From JAIOHN01 sp038258185 (GTDB lineage Bacteria > Chloroflexota > Anaerolineae > Aggregatilineales > Phototrophicaceae), in assembly GCA_038258185.1 (NCBI GenBank), contig JBBSQD010000074.1, positions 1-24,198 of the forward strand: a stretch of DNA of 24,198 bases, given 5' to 3'. The notes under the pieces were generated by a model. That model searched no databases and was not told the origin of the DNA. It saw only the letters and a list, made by a program, of their open reading frames with translations. Position 1 is the stretch's first letter, and every line of letters starts with the position of its first letter. Of the stretch, positions 7,964 to 15,667 are shown in pieces. Position numbers and translations under genes: made by a program.

Positions 7964-9490
7964 TTACTCTCCTTGTTCTGCTGCTTCATCCACTTCGGAT
8001 GAAGACTCATCGTTAACCGTCTCTTCAACTATGTCTTCCGTGTCTTCACCCGGAACAACATTGCCCTTAGCGATTTCTGCAACATGCTCCATCAGCAGAC
8101 GATTGCCCAGGTCATTGCGCAGGTTGTCGCGCATATCACCCCGTTCATAGATGGAACGGAACACTTCGGCCTGTTCGCCAAACTGTGCCACAATATTGCC
8201 GATCTCTTCATCCAGACGCTCTTCAGTGACCACAACTTTCTCGGCCTGCGCTAATTCCTGAATCACCAGTGAACGGCGGATAATCCCCACAGCGTTATCA
8301 CGATACTGACCGCGCATATCATCCATGCTACTGTTGGTGATTTTGAGATAATCCTGAAGGGTCATGCCCCGCTGACGCAGGTCACTATCGACATGTTGCA
8401 GCAAATGGTCAATCTGGTCAGTAACCAGCACTTCAGGGTATGCAATGGTGGACTGCTCGATAATCTGATCCAGCACGCCGTTGGCATAATCGGCATTGAC
8501 CTTTTCGTCAGCCGTTTTCTGCAGATCTTCGCGGATGCGCATGCGCAGTTCCAGCAGCGTCAGTTGCTTGTCTTCCGACTCAGTCACTTTGGCTGCGAAA
8601 TCATCCGTCATTTCCGGCAGGGTCATGGTTTCGATCTTCTTGACCATGACGCGGAAAGTCACATCCCGCCCGGCCATTTCATCATATTTTTCTTTGTCGT
8701 CGGGATAAGTGATTTCGAACTCGCGTTCTTCATCAATATTCGCGCCAACCAGAGCATCCGCAAAACCGGGAACCGGTTCACGATCTTCGGACAGAATCAG
8801 CACGAGATCCTGCTGGTCAACAAATTTCTGGCGGGTGTTTTTGGCTTCGTCCGCTTCTTCAACCTCGTCGGTGATGTCTTCAGATTCTTCCGTAGCTTCA
8901 GAATCTTCTTCTGGCGCTTCTTCGGCTTCATCCGATTCAGCTTCGGGTTCTTCCGCTTCTTCTTCTGGGGCTGCGTCATATTCACCGACTACATCGACGG
9001 TGACGCGATTACCAATGGCAACCGGTTGCAGGCTTTCTTCAATGAGGGCGTGTTGTTCCTGAAGCGACTTCAACCCTTCATCAACTTCCTTGTCTTCTAC
9101 CGTCGGCGCTTCATAATCCACACGGATAGAAGCGTAATCCCCCAGATCAACTGTGGGTTGCAGCGGTACGACAAATTTGAAGGTAGGCTGCGGGTCGATG
9201 CCGAAGTCTTCGAGTGCGGCTGGGCCATAGGGCTGAATGTCCGATTGTTCCAGGACATCTTTATAAACATCATTGCCCAGTACGTCGACGGCATCCTCAA
9301 GGATGGCCGCTTCACCGACATAATTGACCAGAATCTTATAGGGCGCTTTCCCCTTGCGAAAACCGGGGATGTTTACCCGACGGGAAAGTTTCTTGGCAGC
9401 TTCCCGTTTCGCCTTTTCCAGGCGCTCTTCTTCGACTTCCACAGTGAAACGGGCGGTATGATCTGCTAATCGTTCAGTTTGTATGTTCAA
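7964..9490 (-). CDS. tig: Trigger factor with acidic insert in the PPIase domain
   Basis: This is the ribosome-associated chaperone and peptidyl-prolyl isomerase. The ribosome-binding signature GFRKGKAP is at residues 43-50. The PPIase domain spans roughly 155-285, and the C-terminal chaperone domain follows. At 508 residues it is longer than the usual 430-450. The extra length is mainly a run of Glu/Asp/Ala (about residues 173-216) between the first PPIase strand (VTVDVVGEYDA) and the segment leading to PVPGFADALVG, plus an acidic tail from about 481. The start is TTG at 9490, supported by AAGGA seven bases upstream and by the family's usual N-terminal length. TATAAT lies at 9531-9536. It is the first gene of the tig-clpP-clpX operon. 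Confidence 0.94.
   Translation of the reverse strand: MNIQTERLADHTARFTVEVEEERLEKAKREAAKKLSRRVNIPGFRKGKAPYKILVNYVGEAAILEDAVDVLGNDVYKDVLEQSDIQPYGPAALEDFGIDPQPTFKFVVPLQPTVDLGDYASIRVDYEAPTVEDKEVDEGLKSLQEQHALIEESLQPVAIGNRVTVDVVGEYDAAPEEEAEEPEAESDEAEEAPEEDSEATEESEDITDEVEEADEAKNTRQKFVDQQDLVLILSEDREPVPGFADALVGANIDEEREFEITYPDDKEKYDEMAGRDVTFRVMVKKIETMTLPEMTDDFAAKVTESEDKQLTLLELRMRIREDLQKTADEKVNADYANGVLDQIIEQSTIAYPEVLVTDQIDHLLQHVDSDLRQRGMTLQDYLKITNSSMDDMRGQYRDNAVGIIRRSLVIQELAQAEKVVVTEERLDEEIGNIVAQFGEQAEVFRSIYERGDMRDNLRNDLGNRLLMEHVAEIAKGNVVPGEDTEDIVEETVNDESSSEVDEAAEQGE
8843..8974 (-). other. Acidic low-complexity insert within tig
   Basis: These bases encode residues 173-216 of the trigger factor. They are almost entirely Glu, Asp, Ala and Ser with a few Pro and Thr (GAA/GAG-rich, so on the plus strand a CTTC/TTC-rich tract). 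There is no frameshift and the PPIase fold resumes afterwards, so this is a true in-frame insert and not an assembly error. It is probably disordered and surface-exposed. Confidence 0.85.
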
Positions 9491-9530
9491 GTGCGTGTCC
9501 TTACAGAAGTGGTGGTTAAAGAGCTATTAA

Positions 9531-9536
9531 ATTATA
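9531..9536 (-). promoter_or_regulatory. Candidate -10 box of the tig operon
   Basis: A perfect TATAAT on the minus strand lies about 40 bases upstream of the TTG start. The -35 seventeen bases further (AGTACA) matches only half of the consensus. The AAGGA ribosome-binding site at 9497-9501 sits between this box and the start. Confidence 0.5.
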
Positions 9537-9580
9537 GCATCAGAGTCAGACCCTGTACTATATAATTTGCATTAGAACAC

Positions 9581-9604
9581 AAAAAGCGCACACAGCGCCT
9601 TTTT
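9581..9604. terminator. Bidirectional hairpin terminator
   Basis: AAAAAGCGC (9581-9589) and GCGC-C-TTTTT (9595-9604) form a short GC stem around ACACA, flanked by A- and T-runs. On the minus strand this reads as GC stem then TTTTT. It lies about 130 bases downstream of the membrane-protein stop at 9736 and just before the tig promoter, so it most likely ends the membrane-protein transcript. Confidence 0.75.
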
Positions 9605-9735
9605 GAGTGTCTGAGGTGAAGATCCATTTTACGTCAAATATGCGCCGAAATCAACGCTGGGCTAATCAACTATTACGCGCATTAAACACAATCCTTCAAA
9701 ATCGTTCATGATTATGGAGCGATCTCGCGCCCCCA

Positions 9736-10863
9736 TCAGCCAAACAGACTGGTCTGCGCGACGGAGTCTTCACGCAGGAACCGATCCCGAAAGCGCGTAA
9801 TGACGATCAGCACGATCAGCAATATCAGGCTGCTGACCGCTACGGAAAACTGCTCGAAGTAAAAAGCCAGCGTATTGCCCACCGTCAGCGACAAAACCAG
9901 CCCCAACGTGCCGATCTGCGTCGCAACCCTGTCGTGCTGGCGCACAAAAGAAATGAACGCCGTCAGAAACAAAACGCCGACCACCGCCTCGACCGTCATC
10001 AGCGTGACATACCAGTTCAGACTGTAGGGGCTGCGAATCAACGGGTTATTCTGAAGCAGCAGATCAATCAGCGGGGCTTCCAGGTTTCGGCGGTCGATCA
10101 CCACTGCCAGCAGCAGCACAATTTCCACCACAGACAGCGCCCCGGCTACCAGAAAAAAGAGCGCCAGAACACGTCGGGCAATTACACTGGTAAAGTGCTG
10201 CGCTTCAAACTCGCGGCAGCGCTCAACAAAGCGATTCAATCCACGTGCGTCAGATGGCACATCGGGCGGAATTTCCGCCGGTAGCGATTGCAGCAACCCC
10301 TGGGCTATGCTGGCGAGATCAGGTCGCTCGGACTGTCCAGCGATAATCTGCAAACGGTTCATCAGTCGGGTGTGCTGCTGCGCGTCCATGCGCTGATCGG
10401 CCAGCGACTTCAATTCTTCCAGCACGATATACATTTCATCCCGCGCATCGCGGACTTCCTGCCGGCGCACCAGCAGATAGAGCATCACTCCCAGGATCAG
10501 CGCGACATAAATAATGGGAGCTGCCAGCGGAAAAAAATAATCATTGGTCTGCGTGATAAATTTGCCGATCTCATCAATAAACAGCCCCGCACCGATTCCC
10601 GCCAGTGCCGCCGATAGCGTAGAAATCCACTCATTAAGGAAGAGAAGCAGCAAACCCGCAGCAATCAACTGAAGCAAACCGCCCCACAGCGCATGCGCAA
10701 AGTGGAAAGTCGCATTGCCAAGCTGCGGATAACCCGCCAGTTCCAGATAAACACGCGTCACCATCACGGTGACGGCCAGCGCCACCACCAGAATGAGCAT
10801 GTAACGGGCAGCATGCCAGCCTTCAACCGGCTTCCTGAAATTCACGGGTGCAGGATGCTTCAT
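9736..10863 (-). CDS. Uncharacterised multi-pass membrane protein
   Basis: The protein of 375 residues has two hydrophobic blocks. The first (residues 20-40, 55-78, 80-98, 111-133) ends in basic RRQEVRDAR. The second (228-256, 284-306, 314-334, 338-357) ends in RFRDRFL. Between them is a soluble helical region of about 95 residues that starts with a coiled-coil-like EEMYIVLEELKSL-type helix. The segment FHFAHALWGGLLQL (53-66) followed by GLFIDEIGKFIT and NDYFF (93-111) holds polar and charged residues inside the membrane block. I recall this combination from uncharacterised bacterial membrane proteins, but no function is known to me. AGGA precedes the ATG by seven bases and a minus-strand TATAAT lies at 10903-10908. 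Degenerate copies of the first 30 codons lie at 18194-18257. Confidence 0.85.
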   Translation of the reverse strand: MKHPAPVNFRKPVEGWHAARYMLILVVALAVTVMVTRVYLELAGYPQLGNATFHFAHALWGGLLQLIAAGLLLLFLNEWISTLSAALAGIGAGLFIDEIGKFITQTNDYFFPLAAPIIYVALILGVMLYLLVRRQEVRDARDEMYIVLEELKSLADQRMDAQQHTRLMNRLQIIAGQSERPDLASIAQGLLQSLPAEIPPDVPSDARGLNRFVERCREFEAQHFTSVIARRVLALFFLVAGALSVVEIVLLLAVVIDRRNLEAPLIDLLLQNNPLIRSPYSLNWYVTLMTVEAVVGVLFLTAFISFVRQHDRVATQIGTLGLVLSLTVGNTLAFYFEQFSVAVSSLILLIVLIVITRFRDRFLREDSVAQTSLFG

Positions 10864-10902
10864 CGTCTCGTCCTAAAAATAAATCGTTATTCAGACGTGA
10901 TG

Positions 10903-10908
10903 ATTATA
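10903..10908 (-). promoter_or_regulatory. Candidate -10 box of the membrane-protein gene
   Basis: TATAAT on the minus strand about 40 bases upstream of the ATG at 10863. The expected -35 position (ACATCC) is poor, so the assignment rests on the -10 and its distance to the start. Confidence 0.4.
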
Positions 10909-10987
10909 CTCTGATTGCAAATTGTGGATGTGCTATGAGGGCGCTGACCCGCATCATCGTGTGGATGTAGGCAAAGGCTTGTAATTG

Positions 10988-11016
10988 CCTTAGGCGCTTG
11001 ATAGCCGTCGCCTAGG
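10988..11016. terminator. Possible weak terminator after the WD40 gene
   Basis: CTTAGGCG (10989-10996) and CGCCTAGG (11009-11016) can pair with one wobble around a 12-base loop, starting 11 bases beyond the WD40 stop at 11028. No T-run follows on the minus strand, so this may be only a structural element. Confidence 0.35.
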
Positions 11017-11027
11017 TTAGCAAAGTA

Positions 11028-12071
11028 TCAAGCATCAACAATGGGTATACGCAGGTCTGCATTTGGCGTGGGAGCAAAATCATAATCAATCAATGGGATA
11101 TTGTCCAAATATAATCCGTTTTGGCCGCCATTGTTAAAAACCTGAGCGCTATTCCCTGCCCATTGAAGGGCACTAGCCCTGTTTTCAATTTCACGTTCTA
11201 GTTGCCAAGTACTGGTATTCCAGATACGTATGATAAAACCTCCAGTGGCTATTCGATTACCGTCGGGACTCCATTCAATTACACTTATTCCTCCAGTTTC
11301 ATTGAATGTTATCTGGTCAAAATCGGTAGTGCCCGTATCATAAACCAAAAATCCTCCTCTTTCTATGACCGCTATACGAGTACTATCTGGACTCCAACCA
11401 ATCCGACCGCCCCCACGGTTCTCTATCGTCGTATGAGGCTTACTCATAATGCCGCTTAAAGTCGAGACATCCCAAATCTGGACTGTAGAATTTCTTTGAC
11501 CTGGATTCGATTCTGAAAAATGACTGGTAGCAATCTGCCGCCCATCAGCGCTCCATGCAAACGCCACAATTTTTTCAGCATCAGAAATGATCGTTCCTAA
11601 ATTAGTTCTTGTAAGCACATCATAGAATGTGATGCTAGAGCCTTGCGTCCAGCCAATCACATTATCGACAGGGCTCCAATCAAGGTATTCCACAAAAAAT
11701 GGCCCACCGGGAATAATAACCTCGTTGACTTGGCTATTTCTATCATAAATGCCAATGTTGGAACTGCCATCAATCCACACTAAACGATCACCAGTGGGAC
11801 TGAGATCAATTAAGTGCAGCGAATAAGGCTTTAAATCAGCAGTATCTATCACTAAACCACTGTTACTGTCAAAGAAATCGACAACACCACGCATCGTGAA
11901 ATCATTATAGTTTGCTGCAATCACGTGGCCATCGCCACTTTTTGCAATACTGCTTACCAGCAATTGTTGACCTGTTAATTGAGCCTGAAGAGAAGATGTG
12001 ATGCTCAAACCTGATGCAATCCATGCGAGAATGATGAATAACAAGAAGTTACGAAATACCTCGTATTTCAT
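11028..12071 (-). CDS. Secreted WD40-repeat protein
   Basis: The protein of 347 residues begins with a signal peptide (MKYEVFRNFLLFIILAWIA then SGLSITSSLQA). It continues with about seven repeats of the pattern 'WSPDG..IA....I.IWD': LSPTGDRLVW, WSPVDNVIGW, WSADGRQIAT, WSPDSTRIAV, WSPDGNRIAT and others. This predicts a seven-bladed beta-propeller outside the cytoplasm, where it probably binds protein partners. No enzymatic domain is attached. I chose the ATG at 12071 because GGAG stands seven bases upstream and the signal peptide then begins at residue 1; an in-frame start at 12131 adds 20 unlikely residues. The gene is more AT-rich than the core genes nearby. The signal-peptide region has a close degenerate copy at 18070-18153. 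Confidence 0.85.
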   Translation of the reverse strand: MKYEVFRNFLLFIILAWIASGLSITSSLQAQLTGQQLLVSSIAKSGDGHVIAANYNDFTMRGVVDFFDSNSGLVIDTADLKPYSLHLIDLSPTGDRLVWIDGSSNIGIYDRNSQVNEVIIPGGPFFVEYLDWSPVDNVIGWTQGSSITFYDVLTRTNLGTIISDAEKIVAFAWSADGRQIATSHFSESNPGQRNSTVQIWDVSTLSGIMSKPHTTIENRGGGRIGWSPDSTRIAVIERGGFLVYDTGTTDFDQITFNETGGISVIEWSPDGNRIATGGFIIRIWNTSTWQLEREIENRASALQWAGNSAQVFNNGGQNGLYLDNIPLIDYDFAPTPNADLRIPIVDA

Positions 12072-12276
12072 GGGTCGCTCCAATCCCAATCCCCCGTCCC
12101 AGACTGCCCAACTTGCCGCGTGATACCCCATTCATGCTAAAGATATCAACGCAGGGCTATGCGCGAATACAGCCCGGTTATGTGTTTTCAAATTACCTTT
12201 AAGCGGTATCTTCAAGGAGGCACCCTTCCAGCGTCGTGATCACTTCCAAATGACGGTATGGGTAATTCTGTCTCAT

Positions 12277-15261
12277 TTACTGGTAGCTTATGGGTATCGT
12301 CACGATAAATGTGGTTCCTACGCCCTCCTGGCTCTCAAAACTAATCGTGCCTCCATGTGCTTCTACTGCTCGCTGAATAATCACCAGTCCCAATCCGGTG
12401 CCTGAGATCGTACCCACATTCTTGGCACGATGGAAGGCTTGGAACAAACGTTCCTGATCCTCCTGTGGGATACCGATGCCCTCATCGCGGATACGAAAAG
12501 TTGCCTGTTCACCAGCACATGAGAGATCAAAATAGACCTTGCTATCGACAGATGAGTATTTCACTGCATTTGAGAGCAGGTTGACGATAATTTGCCTGAG
12601 CAGCTTTTCATCTGCCAGCACATTACCGCATGGCTTCTTCACAGTGAACACAATACGTCCTTCTACACTAGTCGCTTGCTGTACTTCTTCGATGAAGACC
12701 TGAAAATAACTTTCCAGGTTCAGCGAGACTGGTCGGAATTCCAAGCCTACCGTCTCTGTTTTACCAAGTGTCAAAACATCTTCAAGTAAGTTTACTAAAC
12801 GGTGAATCTGACCACGGATTTTGAGAAGATGATCGGTTTTTCGCTCATCGCTTAGGCGGTCGGCATAGTTAATCATGATATCCGTGGAACTCAAAATTAC
12901 TGCCAGGGGTGTTCTGTACTCATGCGAGACCATTGAAACAAAGCGTGATTTCAGTTCGCTGAGTTCCTTTTCTTTGGCAAGTGCTACTCGCAATTCGTCT
13001 TCCATATTTCTACGCACACTGATATCACGCAGGCTACATACAAGACCCACAATCTTTTCGTCGGTCTCTTTAATAAGGGAGAACGCGCAATCAGCGTGGA
13101 AGCTCGTTTCATCATTGCGGCGAGCAAGAAATTCAGTCCGGACTGACTCTTGCCCCTCGGTGACCACTTTTTGCAAGGTTTCGAGTATCAAATCGGCGGA
13201 TTGAGGTTCGAACAACATGGTTAAGGGATGTCCAAAAACTTCATCAGCCGTATATCCGAAAGCGATAGTCAACGCTGGATTCGTATTGGTAATTGTGCCA
13301 TCCAAGCGGAGGACGATGACCATATCACTACTGCTGTTGAGAATGGCTTCAACGCGCTCAGTTGTGTGCTGAAGTTCGGCTGTGCGCTCCGCTACACGCC
13401 ACTCAAGTTCCGCAGCCCGACGATTAACTTCTTCATACAACTGCATTGTTTCCAGTGCCACCGCCGCCCGTTCTCCAAATGCAATCAAGATGCGCTGGTC
13501 TCGTTCGGTGAAAGCCCGAGGTTCAGGACTTTGTAAGTCCAGTACCCCGACCATGCCGCGCGAAGTGACCAGTGGGAGCACCAACTCAGATTGGGTACGC
13601 GGATCATTTGCCAGATAGTTAGAATGAGCGTGTACATCTGGTGCATAAATTAACTGCTCTGTTCGCACAGCTTCGGGGACGAGTCCCATCCCATTCAGGA
13701 TAACGGGGGACTCTATGTCCACAATGTATTTACCAGCTCGCGCCACCCGTATTGCTAGATTTTGAGACCTGTCCACAAGCATTAAACCGCAATCTATTTG
13801 TCCAAACTCTCGAACAACTGCCTGTACGATCTGTTGCCCCAGTTCCAGTAAATTTTCGGCTTCGAACAGGATGGACAGTGAATTATAAAGTGCGGTCAGT
13901 TCTTGCTGCGCTTGCTTGCGCTGATGGATATTCTGTACACTGCCCTCAAAATATCGAATTTCTTTATCTCCATTGCTAACGCTCCGCGCGTTAATCAGGC
14001 ACCAGATCTGCTCTCCATCAAAGCGCCTTAGCAAGGACTCGAAATCCTCGACAATCCCATCAGCCATCATCAAGGCTAACCAGCGGTCACGAGTTTCCGT
14101 AACCACATAAAGATCAGCAGAATTGACATTGCGTACTGTCTCCAAATCGGGGAAACCAAGAATCTCAAGCATGGCAGGGTTCGCATCCAGAAATGTGCCA
14201 TCCAGTGCCGCACGAAATAGACCCACAGGCACATTCTCAAATAGGGTGCGGTGACGCTCTTCACTTTGGCGAAGCGCGACTTCAGCCTGTCGTCGCTCGA
14301 CGACTTCCTGTTGAATTTCAACATAACGCAGTGCATTTTCATAGGCTACTGCGATCTGCGCTGCTAGAGTCGTAGCCACACGCTCATCCTCTATATTGAA
14401 TTCCGTTGCTCCAATCTTATCGGCAAAATAAAACGCGCCGTAGCGTTGGGTGGGGGTCATGATCGGCGCACCCAGAAAAGATCGCATCTCAGGATGATTC
14501 GCCGGAAAACCAACTGACTGAGAATGAGCACTAATATCAGCCACACGAAAGGGTGTGTCGGACATAATCGCTCTGGCAAGTACACCCTTGCCGGTGGGCA
14601 ATTGTCCGATTCGCGTTGTTTCTTCAGGACTGATGCCACTCGTAATAAACTGCATGAAAGTCTGCCCGTCTTCCCCCAGCAATCCGACAGCGGCATATTT
14701 AGCCCCAATGACATCACGGGCAGCATGACAAAACTGTTCGACCAGACGTAGCGGATCATGCGATCCAATGAGTTGCTGTCCAATCTCGATGAGTGCTGCT
14801 AGCCGGGGCACAACTTCGCTGAGCTTTCCAGTCATCAATTGAAGATGAGATTCACGGAATTCCTCCACTGGTGGTGGAGTAACAGCGGGTACGGCTTCTC
14901 CTAAAGCTGTATTCACGATTTCAAGAATATCTTCAGGGTCAGAAGGCTTGAGGAGAATGTGTGAAACGCCACAGCTCGCCGCCAACTGACGAGCTTCCTT
15001 TTCGAGGTAACTGGCAGTATAAAAAATGACAGGTGTCAGGGCAGTTAGGGGATCAAGCCGGAGTTGGCGTACCAGTTCGAAACCGTCCATTGTTGGCATG
15101 AGGACATCGGCGATGATCAGATCAGGCTGGTGGCTCCGTGCCAGTTCGAGTGCCTCTACTCCGTCCGCAGCTTCGATTAAACGATGGTTGTAATAACCCA
15201 GCAGCGTGGTGAGCATCTGCCTCGAAACAGCGCGATCATCGACAATGAGTATTAAAGCCAT
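12277..15261 (-). CDS. Sensor histidine kinase with N-terminal receiver, GAF and PAS domains
   Basis: The 994-residue cytoplasmic kinase has, in order: a receiver (4-118; acidic pair VDD at 7-9, phosphoacceptor Asp52, Lys105), GAF (about 160-310), PAS (335-448), GAF (460-610), PAS (632-752), HisKA with His780 in SHEYRTP, and an HATPase_c (about 880-990). The HATPase has the N box NLLSNAVKYSS, G1 DEGIGIP and G2 GTGLGL. All catalytic motifs look intact. No membrane segment is visible, so it senses internal signals through GAF/PAS ligands or partner proteins. A receiver at the N-terminus, ahead of the kinase, suggests it is itself modulated by phosphorylation, possibly from the upstream PAS kinase. 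GAGG lies ten bases before the ATG. It is the last gene of the three-gene operon, 15 bases after the stand-alone receiver. Confidence 0.93.
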   Translation of the reverse strand: MALILIVDDRAVSRQMLTTLLGYYNHRLIEAADGVEALELARSHQPDLIIADVLMPTMDGFELVRQLRLDPLTALTPVIFYTASYLEKEARQLAASCGVSHILLKPSDPEDILEIVNTALGEAVPAVTPPPVEEFRESHLQLMTGKLSEVVPRLAALIEIGQQLIGSHDPLRLVEQFCHAARDVIGAKYAAVGLLGEDGQTFMQFITSGISPEETTRIGQLPTGKGVLARAIMSDTPFRVADISAHSQSVGFPANHPEMRSFLGAPIMTPTQRYGAFYFADKIGATEFNIEDERVATTLAAQIAVAYENALRYVEIQQEVVERRQAEVALRQSEERHRTLFENVPVGLFRAALDGTFLDANPAMLEILGFPDLETVRNVNSADLYVVTETRDRWLALMMADGIVEDFESLLRRFDGEQIWCLINARSVSNGDKEIRYFEGSVQNIHQRKQAQQELTALYNSLSILFEAENLLELGQQIVQAVVREFGQIDCGLMLVDRSQNLAIRVARAGKYIVDIESPVILNGMGLVPEAVRTEQLIYAPDVHAHSNYLANDPRTQSELVLPLVTSRGMVGVLDLQSPEPRAFTERDQRILIAFGERAAVALETMQLYEEVNRRAAELEWRVAERTAELQHTTERVEAILNSSSDMVIVLRLDGTITNTNPALTIAFGYTADEVFGHPLTMLFEPQSADLILETLQKVVTEGQESVRTEFLARRNDETSFHADCAFSLIKETDEKIVGLVCSLRDISVRRNMEDELRVALAKEKELSELKSRFVSMVSHEYRTPLAVILSSTDIMINYADRLSDERKTDHLLKIRGQIHRLVNLLEDVLTLGKTETVGLEFRPVSLNLESYFQVFIEEVQQATSVEGRIVFTVKKPCGNVLADEKLLRQIIVNLLSNAVKYSSVDSKVYFDLSCAGEQATFRIRDEGIGIPQEDQERLFQAFHRAKNVGTISGTGLGLVIIQRAVEAHGGTISFESQEGVGTTFIVTIPISYQ

Positions 15262-15276
15262 AATTAACTTGCCTCG

Positions 15277-15660
15277 TTAAATAGATTTAGTATCAGAGTT
15301 CAGGAATGATTCCACCTGACCAACAAATAACTCCGGTTCAATGGGCTTGGAGATATAACCATCAAAGCCTGCATTCAACACTTTCTCCCGGTCATCGACC
15401 ATGGCATAAGCGGTGACAGCCACCAGCGGAACAGCTTGAAGTTTGGGATGCTTTTTAAGTTGCCGAGCGACCTCATAGCCATTCAACTTAGGTAATTCAA
15501 TATCGCAGATGATCAGGTCTAAGGATTCCCGCAGGGCGGTTTCCAATCCGGCTTCTCCATCGCGTGCCGTAATCGTAAAATGACCAAAGGCATTAAGCAG
15601 GTAGGTCATGAGTTCCAGATTAGCTGTGTTATCCTCAATCACCAGAATCCGAGCAGGCAT
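15277..15660 (-). CDS. Stand-alone response regulator receiver (DivK/CheY-like)
   Basis: The protein of 127 residues is a single receiver domain with no output. The acidic pair is Glu9-Asp10 (VIEDN), the phosphoacceptor is near residue 53 in ICDIELPKLNG, the switch threonine is in VTAYA and the lysine in SKPIE. All active residues are present, unlike the receiver at 2065-3093. Such proteins pass phosphoryl groups between kinases or regulate a partner by binding. It lies seven bases after the PAS kinase and 15 before the hybrid kinase, and an AGGAAG precedes the ATG by a few bases. It most likely shuttles phosphate between these two kinases, which is an inference from position. Confidence 0.93.
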   Translation of the reverse strand: MPARILVIEDNTANLELMTYLLNAFGHFTITARDGEAGLETALRESLDLIICDIELPKLNGYEVARQLKKHPKLQAVPLVAVTAYAMVDDREKVLNAGFDGYISKPIEPELFVGQVESFLNSDTKSI

Positions 15661-15667
15661 ATGCTTC

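Noticed and set aside
8393..9469. Long plus-strand open frame opposite tig, rich in Phe and Arg
   Set aside because: It is the antisense shadow of the GAA/GAG-rich trigger factor gene; the Phe runs come from the acidic insert and there is no family resemblance.
12132..12276. Terminator for the kinase operon
   Set aside because: Only very short inverted repeats without a T-run are visible downstream of the stop at 12277, so none is called.
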